Below are positions 17,624 through 26,047 of a stretch of DNA of 64,000 bases, piece after piece (positions within the stretch are counted from its first letter, which is position 1; every line of letters begins with the position of its first letter). Source of the DNA: UBA3775 sp051877895 (GTDB lineage: Bacteria > Bacillota > Clostridia > Lachnospirales > Lachnospiraceae); assembly GCA_051877895.1 (NCBI GenBank), contig JBJEJI010000089.1, positions 27,966 to 91,965 of the forward strand, written 5' to 3'. The notes beneath the pieces were generated by a model that was given only the letters and a program-made list of their open reading frames with translations, was not told where the DNA came from and ran no database searches. The translations under genes were made by a program, and so were the position numbers.

Positions 17624-18685
17624 CTACATATCCATCCCCAGTTTTCCCAAAAACTGCTTCCAGGGTGTCTTTGCTTTCTCCACTTCATATGGCACACTTT
17701 CCTTCAGAGCAAGTTCGAAGGAACCCTCATTATCTACAAGCTTCGTTTCCTCACCGGACAGCAGCTTTTTTGTAAATTCCCACAATTCACTGCTTTCTAT
17801 TTCCGAATATGTCTCAGTTCCTTTTTGCAGGTGGGCCACCAGTGGCATCTGCACTTTTTTTATTTTCTCTGTGCCTTCCTGCAGCAATCTTTTCAACTGC
17901 TCTTCAGCACTTTCACCATCCTCACCGACAAGATAAACCGTTTCGCTCTTTTCAAGTACAACCCCGGCACAGGGAGGCATATTTCCCATGTCAAATACCA
18001 CCAGGTTATATCTTCCGTCCCGAGAAAGTCCGGACAGAAAGCTTCTCATTTCCGCTTTTCCAAAAGCATTCAAATCTTCAAAGGTTAAAACGCCGTAAAG
18101 ATAATCAAAACTCCTGCCATGGCGTATTACCTCCGGAATATATCCCTCCTTTCCGGCTTTCAGACAATAAATCAGTTCACCCAGATCTCCGTCTGATGCT
18201 TCCATGTCAGCCGGCATACAGGCAAAAGGATCCAAACTTATAAACAAAACATTTCTTTCCAGTCCAAGAACCCCCGCCAGCGTCAGGGCAAAGGTTGTTG
18301 TTCCGCTGCCACCTTTTCCTCCCATTACAGCTTTAATGCCAAAACGACGTCCGGGTTCAGATTTTTCCCCCGCACCATACAGCATATATGCCAGTTCCTT
18401 TACTGTAATTTCCAGGCTTTGATATTTATAAATTGTATTTTCCCCTGCTTTATTTTCTTCCGTCAGGATAAAAACCGCATCCTCATCATCTTTAATGAAT
18501 GAAGCTTTCAGCTCTTCACCTAAAAGCAGCACATGGATGTGACCGGAATCCTTAAACTGAAGATAGTCAGGAATATCATAAAAAGAAATCACCCGGTATT
18601 TCAGTACATGAGAATTTAAGATGTATTCCGCCAGGGTATGCCCAAAGGCTGCATCCTCTGTCAGTATTGCAAGTATTTTATCCAT
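17624..18685 (-). CDS. tadZ: TadZ/CpaE-like pilus localisation protein with receiver-like N-terminus
   Basis: A 353-residue protein. The first about 100 residues look like a degenerate receiver domain (MDKILAILTEDAAFGHTLAE), followed by a ParA/MinD-like ATPase domain. Its P-loop is GGKGGSGTTT: the first Lys of the deviant Walker A is present but the second is Thr, a pattern seen in CpaE/TadZ proteins, which may bind ATP poorly. NLVVFDMGNMPP is the switch II-like region. TadZ proteins act as polar hubs that recruit the Tad machinery. It is the first gene of the Tad run, with GGAGGTGA before its ATG. Confidence 0.85.
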   Translation of the reverse strand: MDKILAILTEDAAFGHTLAEYILNSHVLKYRVISFYDIPDYLQFKDSGHIHVLLLGEELKASFIKDDEDAVFILTEENKAGENTIYKYQSLEITVKELAYMLYGAGEKSEPGRRFGIKAVMGGKGGSGTTTFALTLAGVLGLERNVLFISLDPFACMPADMEASDGDLGELIYCLKAGKEGYIPEVIRHGRSFDYLYGVLTFEDLNAFGKAEMRSFLSGLSRDGRYNLVVFDMGNMPPCAGVVLEKSETVYLVGEDGESAEEQLKRLLQEGTEKIKKVQMPLVAHLQKGTETYSEIESSELWEFTKKLLSGEETKLVDNEGSFELALKESVPYEVEKAKTPWKQFLGKLGMDM

Positions 18686-19118
18686 AAATGAGTCACCTCC
18701 AATTTTCCTTGTTTCGGTTTTTCATGATTCAGCGCCCTTTCCGGCTCTGTTAATGCCAAAATAAGCCTGTCAGTTTCTCCCGTCAATCCCTAAAAAATTT
18801 TCAAAAAAAACTTTGGTACATTTTTCCCGCACCCTAAATTTTGCTGTGAATTATCCACTGTAAAAAATGAACAAAGAAAAATTATCCACAAAAAAACATG
18901 CACAAAAAACTCAGAAATCTTTGTGCATGTTTTCATATCTATCAATCTGCAGTTCTACCCTGACCCCTTTCATATTTTATACTGGAGTCTATAAAAAAGA
19001 TAAAATATTACCGCTATTCAATTTACTTAACTTGTGATAAAATCCTGTTTCGGAAGAAATTTAGATAATACTAATTAGACCATATATCTATTAATGTTAA
19101 TAAGAAGGAAGTCTCGTC
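18686..19118. promoter_or_regulatory. divergent spacer with two DnaA-box-like sites and a strong hairpin
   Basis: This 433-bp gene-free stretch separates tadZ (minus) from a MATE gene (plus) and must hold both promoters. TTATCCACT (18851-18859) and a consensus DnaA box TTATCCACA (18882-18890) are spaced 31 bp apart, about three helical turns. Directly after them a perfect 14-bp stem AAAACATGCACAAA (18893-18906) / its complement (18920-18933) closes a 13-nt loop. Read on the minus strand it is followed by a run of seven T, so it could attenuate or terminate transcription towards tadZ. Confidence 0.6.
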
Positions 19119-20474
19119 ATGGAAAAGACAAAAACCTATAACAATATGACAGAAGGTAAAATTCTGAGAAAAATCCTGCTGTTTGCTCTCCCTATCTTTG
19201 TGGGAAATGTATTTCAGCAGCTTTATAACGTTGCGGATACCGCAGTAATAGGAAACGTTCTGGGGGATGAAGCACTTGCCTCTGTGGGAGCCGCTGCCCC
19301 TGTTTACAATCTTGTAGTTGGCTTTGCCAACGGTTTGACCAACGGATTTGCAGTTGTAATCGCCCGTTTTTTCGGAGCAAACGACGAAAAACGCCTGAAC
19401 AAATCAGTTTCTCTTACATATGTACTGACAGCAATCATTTCTGTCGTACTGACTCTGGGAAGCATAATCGCATTAAAGCCTTTGCTCCATGTTCTTAATA
19501 CACCGAAAAATATTATTGGAGATACAGAAAAATATCTCCAAATCATCCTGATTTTTTCAGTGATAACCATGGCTTATAACATGCTTTCGGGAATGATGAG
19601 AGCAATCGGCAACAGCCGCACACCTTTATATTTCCTGATTATCGCCTGCGGTATCAATATTATTCTGGATATTATCTTTGTAAAAGGACTTTCCCTGGGA
19701 ATAGCAGGCGCGGCATATGCCACAGTAATAGCCCAGTTGATTTCTGTAATTCTCTGCATCATATACATCCTCAGCAAATGCCGAATGCTGATGTTTAAGC
19801 CAAAGAACCTGGAATTTGATACAAAACTTATTGGCGATTTAACCGCAACCGGTATGTCCATGGGACTGATGCTTGTTATCGTTTCCATCGGTTCCGTAAT
19901 CATGCAGAGTGCAATTAACTCCCTGGGCTCCAAAACAATAACAGCTCATACTGCCGCACGAAAAATTGATGACATATTCATGCTGCCTCTCGGCACTATC
20001 AGCATGGCAGCCTCAACCTTTGCCAGCCAGAACTTCGGTGCCGGAAAAATGGACAGAGTTAAAAAAGGAATTACTTACTCCATATACCTGGCTTTTGCAT
20101 GGAGCGGTGTTTCCTGTCTTTTCGCCTTCTTTGCAGGCAGTCCGTTAATCCGGTTGCTTACAGGAACCAAAGATGCCTATGTTATAAAAACAGCAATAAA
20201 ATACATAAGAATTAATCTTCCGTTTTTCTTTGTCCTTTCAGTACTGCTGGTTTTAAGAAGCAGTCTTCAGGGATTGGGCAGAAAGCTGGTTCCGATTACC
20301 GGAAGCATCATAGAATTCGCCCTGAAAATCATTGCTGTAGGTATTGCAGTTCCTACCATGGGATATTTAGGCATATGCATTCTCGAACCGGTCATCTGGT
20401 GCATATGCGCAGTAGTGGTGCTTATTGATTTCTTCCGGTTCGTCCGGAAAGCCAATAAAAAGACCGCCTCTTAG
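19119..20474 (+). CDS. MATE-family multidrug efflux transporter
   Basis: A 451-residue protein with twelve predicted membrane helices in two MATE bundles. The N-terminal ALPIFVGNVFQQLYNVADT and ALASVGAAAPVYNLV, and the second-half PLGTISMAASTFASQNFGAG, are typical of the DinF/NorM-like branch of MATE exporters (cation-coupled drug or metabolite antiporters). AAGGAAG precedes the ATG. Its stop codon overlaps the convergent stop of the degV gene. Substrate unknown. Confidence 0.9.
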   Translation: MEKTKTYNNMTEGKILRKILLFALPIFVGNVFQQLYNVADTAVIGNVLGDEALASVGAAAPVYNLVVGFANGLTNGFAVVIARFFGANDEKRLNKSVSLTYVLTAIISVVLTLGSIIALKPLLHVLNTPKNIIGDTEKYLQIILIFSVITMAYNMLSGMMRAIGNSRTPLYFLIIACGINIILDIIFVKGLSLGIAGAAYATVIAQLISVILCIIYILSKCRMLMFKPKNLEFDTKLIGDLTATGMSMGLMLVIVSIGSVIMQSAINSLGSKTITAHTAARKIDDIFMLPLGTISMAASTFASQNFGAGKMDRVKKGITYSIYLAFAWSGVSCLFAFFAGSPLIRLLTGTKDAYVIKTAIKYIRINLPFFFVLSVLLVLRSSLQGLGRKLVPITGSIIEFALKIIAVGIAVPTMGYLGICILEPVIWCICAVVVLIDFFRFVRKANKKTAS

Positions 20475-21337
20475 TATTCAGTTACTACAACACCTATTCC
20501 TATACACTCCGGTCCAACATGACTTATAAGGCTGCAAGGAAGCGGATCATAATATACTTTTTTGCCGGGAAATTCACTTTGAACTACGTCAACCCAGTTA
20601 GTGATATCCTCTTGCTTCTGCAATGACCCTGCAGTGGCAATTATTATTTTTTCAGCAGGCACTTCTGCAAAACGGCTTTCAATATCAGCTTTTATGGCCT
20701 CAATCATTTTCCTTTTACATACATTCATGCCACGGCACTTGGAAAATGCATCTACCTTCCCTCCCTGTATGGTCAGTATGGGTTTCATATTTAAAACACT
20801 GCCAATTACAGCAGCTGTGGCACTCAGTCTTCCACCTCTTTGGAGGTATTTTAATGACGCCACCGTCAGATAAATACTGGCACCCAAAGCAGTTCCTTCC
20901 AAATACTCTTTGATTTCTACAGCGGAATATCCCTTGTCAGCCATCCTTTTCGCTTCAAGTACAGATTCCCTCTGCGTAACAGAAATACGATGATTATCAA
21001 CAACGTGAACCTTTCCTTCATATTCTTCCGAAAGCATTGCTGCACTCTGACAACTTCCACTAAGACCACTGGTCATAGGAATATGAATAATCTCATCGTA
21101 TCCATGATCAAAAATAGAATTCCATAATTCTATAATATCCCCGGGAGAGGGCTGTGATGTAGACGTTTGGCGTCCCAATTCCATTATATCATACATTTGT
21201 TCAGGTCTGATATCTTTTCCTTCTAAACAGCATATATTATCAATAAGAACAGGCATGGGAAGTATATAAATTCCTAACTGCTTCCCTTCTTCAGCAGTAA
21301 TTCCGCTATTTGTATCAGTCATAATTGCAATTTTCAT
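20471..21337 (-). CDS. DegV family fatty-acid-binding protein
   Basis: A 288-residue protein with the DegV two-domain layout: MKIAIMTDTNSGIT at the N-terminus, TSTSQPSPGD, HIPMTSGLSGSCQSA, and SLKYLQRGGRLSATAAVIG in the lid. Members bind a fatty acid and, with a FakA partner, deliver it for phosphorylation by the FakAB system; the bound lipid here is not predictable. No fakA is in the window. It converges on the MATE gene with a 4-bp stop overlap and is divergent from the tetR gene. Confidence 0.9.
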   Translation of the reverse strand: MKIAIMTDTNSGITAEEGKQLGIYILPMPVLIDNICCLEGKDIRPEQMYDIMELGRQTSTSQPSPGDIIELWNSIFDHGYDEIIHIPMTSGLSGSCQSAAMLSEEYEGKVHVVDNHRISVTQRESVLEAKRMADKGYSAVEIKEYLEGTALGASIYLTVASLKYLQRGGRLSATAAVIGSVLNMKPILTIQGGKVDAFSKCRGMNVCKRKMIEAIKADIESRFAEVPAEKIIIATAGSLQKQEDITNWVDVVQSEFPGKKVYYDPLPCSLISHVGPECIGIGVVVTEY

Positions 21338-21520
21338 TCTTTATTTCCTCATTAGTTCATTGAATTATTGTTATTTTTTCTGTCTACCGGTATTGACGAA
21401 TACTACTCTTTACCATATTATATAAGTGAGACAATTGTATCATATCTGTTTTTTCATCACAAGCAACCAACCTGATACAAAAACGGCAAATTTATATCAC
21501 ATATGTTTGAGGAGGCATTT

Positions 21521-22042
21521 ATGGATAAACGTAAAGAAGCAAATAGAAGAGTCAAAAAAAGTATTTCTACAGCATTATTGTATCTGCTAAACGAGAAAAG
21601 TATTTCTGAGATCTCTATTTCTGAAATTATTTCTAAGGCAGGTGTTGCCCGGGCCTCATTTTACCGCAATTATGAATCTAAAGAAAATGTAATAACAACT
21701 TTGATTGCTGATATACTGGAAAGCTACCGTGAAGAAATAAATTTTATTGAAAATAATTTTTACACTTATGAAAATATACATAAAAGCTTTGAATACTTTA
21801 GCCTGTATGCAACTCAGGCTATGGATCTGCATCGGTTTGGATATGGCTCTATTTTATTGGAAATGCTGAATCATTTCCACGAAGAAGTAGCGGGAACAAT
21901 GCCATATAACTCTATTGAAAAATATCAGTTATACATATACATTGGTTCCCTCTACAATACAGCTATGGTATGGATTCAAAACGGGCAAAAAGAAACTATT
22001 GATGAAATAGCAGACATGTTTTATTCTACCTGTTCCAGATAA
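21521..22042 (+). CDS. TetR/AcrR-family transcriptional regulator
   Basis: A 173-residue regulator. The N-terminal helix-turn-helix is clear (ISEIISKAGVARASFYRNYE, then SKENVITTL), and the C-terminal ligand domain is variable. AGGAGG at 21510-21515 lies 5 bases before the ATG at 21521, so an in-frame start at 21503 is unlikely. It is divergent from degV across a 183-bp spacer containing AT-rich palindromic sequence (ACAATTGT), so it may control degV and itself; this is inference from position. Confidence 0.88.
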   Translation: MDKRKEANRRVKKSISTALLYLLNEKSISEISISEIISKAGVARASFYRNYESKENVITTLIADILESYREEINFIENNFYTYENIHKSFEYFSLYATQAMDLHRFGYGSILLEMLNHFHEEVAGTMPYNSIEKYQLYIYIGSLYNTAMVWIQNGQKETIDEIADMFYSTCSR

Positions 22043-22148
22043 TCCTTTCTTGCCGATGCATCCTTTTCTCCCAAAACTCAGTTTCATAAATCATCTCTTT
22101 TTCTATTCTAATATTTTAATAAAACAGAAACACTTTCCAAACTTATCC

Positions 22149-22262
22149 AAAACATTTCCTAAAACTTTCAAAAACAACCACTCGATATAATCTGTCTGTA
22201 AACTGAATGATACGGAAATAAAAAATCTAAAAATTCAATTTTAACATTTCGTAAACATTTCA
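22149..22262 (+). promoter_or_regulatory. 11-bp phased direct repeats, candidate OmpR-type regulator boxes
   Basis: Two pairs of 11-bp-spaced repeats precede the small membrane protein gene: AAAACATTTCC-TAAAACTTTCA (22149-22170) and TTAACATTTCG-TAAACATTTCA (22241-22262). An AACATTTC core also occurs once just before the -10 of the response regulator gene (22779-22786). The 11-bp phase is typical of OmpR/PhoB-family binding sites. An imperfect hairpin TTGAACATCA/TGATGTGTTCAA follows at 22273-22302. Binding by the neighbouring regulator is inferred. The rest of the 289-bp spacer (22043-22331) shows nothing else. Confidence 0.5.
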
Positions 22263-22331
22263 GAATCAAAACTTGAACATCAGGCAGTTATGATGTGTTC
22301 AACAAAATAAATCAGAAAGAGGTACTACATA

Positions 22332-22700
22332 ATGAACAGAAACGATCAGGAATATCTCGTACAGAAGATTCGCACTCAGTACACTGAAAAGGAGCACACC
22401 CAGCTCGACGCTCTCCGTGAGCTTGATGCAAAGGTTAAACGTCCGGCAAATGTATTTGCTTATGTTTTCGGTACCATCAGCGCCATCATCATGGGCTGTG
22501 GTATGAGCCTGGTGATGACCGACATCGGCTCCACCATCGGAATGACCGAGACTATGGTTCCCGGTATCATTATCGGTGTTGTCGGTATGCTTCTGGCACT
22601 TATCAACTATCCGCTCCACAAGAGTATCATGAATTCCCGTAAAAAGAAATACGCTGATCAGATTATTAAGCTTAGCGACAAAATCATGGATAATCGCTAA
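22332..22700 (+). CDS. small two-helix membrane protein, paralogue of the 25520 gene
   Basis: A 122-residue protein of unknown function. A charged N-terminus (QYTEKEHTQLDALRELDAKV) leads into two membrane helices (about 42-62 and 75-95) joined by a short loop, then a basic C-terminal amphipathic helix. It aligns along most of its length with the protein at 25520-25921: both share LxxLRxLDxxV, a GxGMSLxxxD segment, PGIIIG/AMIIGIIIG, and a YPL motif at the end of helix two. The two paralogues bracket a two-component system, so a role in sensing or in the response is plausible but unproven. Confidence 0.8.
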   Translation: MNRNDQEYLVQKIRTQYTEKEHTQLDALRELDAKVKRPANVFAYVFGTISAIIMGCGMSLVMTDIGSTIGMTETMVPGIIIGVVGMLLALINYPLHKSIMNSRKKKYADQIIKLSDKIMDNR

Positions 22701-22766
22701 CAGCCATGCTTGGGGCAATCAGTAACACGGTTTTGAAGAAAACAAGTTTGGTATAAACTGAAATAG

Positions 22767-22797
22767 AAACAAAACTTTAACATTTCCATGCTATACT
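22767..22797 (+). promoter_or_regulatory. response regulator promoter with candidate regulator box
   Basis: A TATACT -10 hexamer (22792-22797) stands 34 bp before the start codon. No good -35 exists; in its place is an ACTTTAACATTTCC segment containing the AACATTTC core shared with the upstream phased repeats. This is the arrangement expected for an activator-dependent OmpR-type promoter, suggesting autoregulation. Confidence 0.5.
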
Positions 22798-22830
22798 GTA
22801 TAATAATTAAAACACAATGGAGGTCATGGG

Positions 22831-23502
22831 ATGTTTAATATACTTGTTGTTGAGGATGACAAAGAACTGAATAAAACCATCTGCACTTTTCTAAACCGGA
22901 ACGGCTACAAGGCTACAGGCTGTCCGGATGCTTTGCAGGCTTATGATTCACTGTCTGCCCACATGTTTGACCTTATCATATCCGATATTATGATGCCCCA
23001 TGTTGACGGCTATGAATTTGCACGAAATGTAAGAGAGCTGAATGATAATATCCCCATTCTCTTCATGACCGCCAGAGACGATATTGCCTCAAAGCAGCGT
23101 GGCTTCCGTATCGGAGTTGATGATTATATGGTGAAGCCTATTGATCTTGATGAGCTGTTTTTGCGCATTGGTGCACTGCTTCGCCGTGCAAAGATTGCTT
23201 CAAGCCGCAGGCTTACCATCGGTCAGTTTACCATGGATGCGGACGAGCATACCGCTTACTTAAATGATGAAGAGATAACTCTCACTAACCGTGAGTTCAG
23301 CATTCTTTTCAAGCTCCTTTCCTACCCGAAAAAAACTTTTACCAGAACCCAGCTTATGGATGAATTCTGGGATTCAGACACAGAAACCACCCCAAGAGCT
23401 GTTGATGTATATATGACAAAGCTTCGCTCCAAGCTTGGGAGCTGTAATGATTTCGAGATAAAAACCGTCCACGGACTTGGCTATAAGGCGGTGATAAAAT
23501 GA
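22831..23502 (+). CDS. OmpR/PhoB-family response regulator
   Basis: A 223-residue regulator. The receiver has the acidic pocket VVEDD, phosphoacceptor Asp52 in IISDIMMP, Thr in LFMTARDD and Lys in YMVKPID. The C-terminal winged helix includes TNREFSILFKLL and the recognition/wing region RAVDVYMTKLRSKLG and TVHGLGYKAV. The stop overlaps the kinase start by 4 bp. It probably controls its own promoter and the flanking membrane-protein genes through AACATTTC boxes, which is inferred. Confidence 0.95.
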   Translation: MFNILVVEDDKELNKTICTFLNRNGYKATGCPDALQAYDSLSAHMFDLIISDIMMPHVDGYEFARNVRELNDNIPILFMTARDDIASKQRGFRIGVDDYMVKPIDLDELFLRIGALLRRAKIASSRRLTIGQFTMDADEHTAYLNDEEITLTNREFSILFKLLSYPKKTFTRTQLMDEFWDSDTETTPRAVDVYMTKLRSKLGSCNDFEIKTVHGLGYKAVIK

Positions 23503-24587
23503 ACAGGAACCGCAGACAAAAAGCATTACTAAAAAACTTCAGTAACTTTTTAATTTTTTTCCTGCTTGTGGCCTTCGTTATCACCTGCTGTTTAATGCTG
23601 TTTGTAACCACCTTACAGACAACACTGGGTGTGACTTTCACGCAAGAGGAAATCTCTGTTGCCGCAAAGGCCACCTTGACAAACGTAATTCTTATCAGTC
23701 TGTTGTTTTCCGTCATTGATGCCCTGCGGCGCAAATTTACATTGCAGCGTCCTGTGAAAAAAATCACAGAGGCTACCGAAAAAATGATTGAAGGAGATTT
23801 CAGTGTCCGTATAAAGCCGATATCAAAATTTGCTTCTGATGACACCTTCAATGACATTATTAACTGTATCAACAGAATGGCTGAAGAGCTGGGCAGTGTT
23901 GAAACGCTTCGTACAGATTTCATTGCCAACGTATCCCACGAAATGAAAACACCCCTTGCAGTCATTCAGAATTATGGAACCCTTCTCCAGGCTTCGGACC
24001 TTCCGAAAGAAAAGCGGATTGAATATGCCAAGGGTGTCACAGACGGTTCCAGAAAAATGGCGGATATGATGGTAAATATACTTAAGTTAAACCGCCTGGA
24101 GAACCAGCAGATTTTTCCACAGACTACCGAGTTTAACCTGGGTGAACAAATATGTGAATGTCTTTTACAATATGAAAACATCTGGGAAAATGCCGGAATT
24201 GAAATCGAAACAGACATAGCCGATGACATTTACGTCAAAGCGGATGCAGAACTGTTGGGACTTGTCTGGAATAATCTGTTTTCCAATGCCTTTAAGTTTA
24301 CCGAAACAGGTGGCAGCGTTTCTGTCATCCTGACTGCAGATGATAAATATGCCATTATAAAAGTAAAAGATACGGGCTGCGGTATATCACCGGATGTAGG
24401 AGCCCATATTTTTGAAAAATTCTATCAGGGAGACACCTCCCACTCAGTCCAGGGCAACGGACTGGGGCTTGCTCTTGTAAAAAGAGTTATTGATATTATG
24501 AAAGGTGAAATCAGCGTTGAAAGTACAGTAAATGTAGGCACCACTTTCACCGTTAAAATACTTCGTGAAAAAAATGCAGAGCAGTAA
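23499..24587 (+). CDS. sensor histidine kinase
   Basis: A 362-residue kinase with two membrane helices (about 15-37 and 58-75) separated by only about 20 residues, so it lacks a large extracellular sensor. A HAMP-like linker is followed by the dimerisation/phosphoacceptor helix (IANVSHEMKTPLAVI, His147) and an ATPase domain with an N box (LGLVWNNLFSNAFKFT), G1 (VKDTGCGIS), F box (FEKFYQG) and G2 (GNGLGLALVKRV). Short-loop kinases of this type often sense membrane stress or a partner membrane protein; the adjacent membrane protein genes are candidates. It is translationally coupled to its regulator. Confidence 0.95.
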   Translation: MNRNRRQKALLKNFSNFLIFFLLVAFVITCCLMLFVTTLQTTLGVTFTQEEISVAAKATLTNVILISLLFSVIDALRRKFTLQRPVKKITEATEKMIEGDFSVRIKPISKFASDDTFNDIINCINRMAEELGSVETLRTDFIANVSHEMKTPLAVIQNYGTLLQASDLPKEKRIEYAKGVTDGSRKMADMMVNILKLNRLENQQIFPQTTEFNLGEQICECLLQYENIWENAGIEIETDIADDIYVKADAELLGLVWNNLFSNAFKFTETGGSVSVILTADDKYAIIKVKDTGCGISPDVGAHIFEKFYQGDTSHSVQGNGLGLALVKRVIDIMKGEISVESTVNVGTTFTVKILREKNAEQ

Positions 24588-25530
24588 TTTGAAGAATCCA
24601 AAAATCAAAAACGGCAATTCAAAAAATAAAACACGGATAACTAAAATCTGCAAGGCTCTTCTCTTCCCGCACATGGCAATACTTTTAGTTTTACTTCCGG
24701 TTGCCACTGTAATGCTCATATATTCAATGACATTTATGGGCACAGAGTCGTTAATTGCCTATATTTCCTACGGACTTTCCGCCTATACCTTTACCATATG
24801 GTGTGCCAGAATTCCGTGGCTGATTTCTTTTCTTAAAAAAATCAAGGAAGAAAACAAATATGCACAAAAATGGCTCACGGACAGACACCTTAGAATAAAC
24901 GTATCGCTGTACGGCTCATTAATGTGGAATACGGCATATGCAGTGTTCCAGCTGGGACTGGGCTTATGGCATCATACGTTCTGGTTTTATTCCCTGGCAG
25001 CGTATTATCTGTGTCTTGCGGTTATGCGGTTCTTCCTCGTTCGCCACACAAGAAGGTATAAACCGGGGGAACAGCTTAGGGAGGAACTAATCAGATACCG
25101 TAGCTGCGGTATTGTATTTCTGATAATGAACCTGGCATTGTCTGTAATAATATTCTTTATGGCTTATGGGAACAGAACATTCAGCCATCATGAAATAACA
25201 ACTATTACAATGGCTGCCTACACCTTCGGAACATTTACAATGGCTATTGTCAATGTTATAAAATACAGAAAAATCGGCAGCCCGGTATATTCTGCCTCCA
25301 AAACAATAAACCTTGCAGCCGCCTGTGTTTCAATGATTACTCTTGAATCCACAATGATCACTACATTTAACGACGGCACCATGAGTCTCACTGCCCGACG
25401 CATTATGCTGGGAGTAACCGGTGGCGTTATATCCCTGTTTATTATCGGAATGGCTGTATATATGATTATACAAAGCAGCAAAAAATTATCACTACTTAAA
25501 TCAACGAAGGAGCAGATTGATGGACAATAA
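24574..25530 (+). CDS. polytopic membrane protein of unknown function
   Basis: A 318-residue integral membrane protein with about seven to eight predicted helices and a basic N-terminus (LKNPKIKNGNSKNKTRI). I do not recognise the family. It overlaps the kinase gene by 14 bp and the next small membrane-protein gene by 11 bp, so it is part of the two-component operon. A GTG three codons earlier (24565) is an alternative start; neither has a separate ribosome site, suggesting coupling to the kinase. Its strict linkage points to a role as sensor partner or output of the kinase, by inference. Confidence 0.75.
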   Translation: MQSSNLKNPKIKNGNSKNKTRITKICKALLFPHMAILLVLLPVATVMLIYSMTFMGTESLIAYISYGLSAYTFTIWCARIPWLISFLKKIKEENKYAQKWLTDRHLRINVSLYGSLMWNTAYAVFQLGLGLWHHTFWFYSLAAYYLCLAVMRFFLVRHTRRYKPGEQLREELIRYRSCGIVFLIMNLALSVIIFFMAYGNRTFSHHEITTITMAAYTFGTFTMAIVNVIKYRKIGSPVYSASKTINLAAACVSMITLESTMITTFNDGTMSLTARRIMLGVTGGVISLFIIGMAVYMIIQSSKKLSLLKSTKEQIDGQ

Positions 25531-25921
25531 AGAACAGGAAACATTTAAGTATACTTACTCTGCAAAGCAGCAGGAAGAAATAAAAGAAATAAGGAAAAAA
25601 TATGCCCCGGTCGAAGAAAACAAGCTGGAGCAGCTGCGCCGCTTAGATGAAAGTGTTACCAAAAAAGCCACTGTCCGCGCACTGGTTTTAGGTATTATAG
25701 GCGCACTGATTTTAGGTCTGGGTATGAGTCTTGCAATATCGGATTTTCCGGATGTTCTGGGACTTTCCTACCACCCTGCCATGATAATTGGAATTATTAT
25801 CGGACTTGTAGGCCTGGTCATGGTCGGCTGTGCATATCCGCTTTACATGCGTACATTAAAAGCAGAACGCGAAAGAATCGCCCCGGAAATCCTCAAATTA
25901 ACCGATGAACTGATGAAATAA
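25520..25921 (+). CDS. small two-helix membrane protein, paralogue of the 22332 gene
   Basis: A 133-residue protein of unknown function with a charged N-terminal helix (YAPVEENKLEQLRRLDESV), two membrane helices (about 55-75 and 88-110) and a C-terminal amphipathic helix. It is a clear paralogue of the protein at 22332-22700. AAGGAG at 25507-25512 places the start at the ATG 25520, not at a TTG one codon earlier. It is the last gene of the operon. Confidence 0.8.
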   Translation: MDNKEQETFKYTYSAKQQEEIKEIRKKYAPVEENKLEQLRRLDESVTKKATVRALVLGIIGALILGLGMSLAISDFPDVLGLSYHPAMIIGIIIGLVGLVMVGCAYPLYMRTLKAERERIAPEILKLTDELMK

Positions 25922-25994
25922 CATGGCTGATTTTACTTTTTCATTGGATATAAGGTAATGGTAAATTAAAATTATTATTTGTTAAGCTTCCCAA

Positions 25995-26032
25995 AAATAA
26001 AAAAGACAGCGGCGTAAGAAATTACGCCGCTG
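25995..26032 (-). terminator. rho-independent terminator of the hydrolase gene
   Basis: A perfect 11-bp stem CAGCGGCGTAA (26007-26017) / TTACGCCGCTG (26022-26032) with a 4-nt loop. On the minus strand the stem is followed by TCTTTTTTATTTTTGG, a good U-tract, so it serves the minus-strand hydrolase gene ending at 26048. Confidence 0.88.
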
Positions 26033-26047
26033 GAATGCCTTATAATC

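Noticed and set aside
17624..18685. tadZ P-loop change as evidence of a damaged gene
   Set aside because: The missing second Lys is normal for many CpaE/TadZ proteins and the frame is intact.
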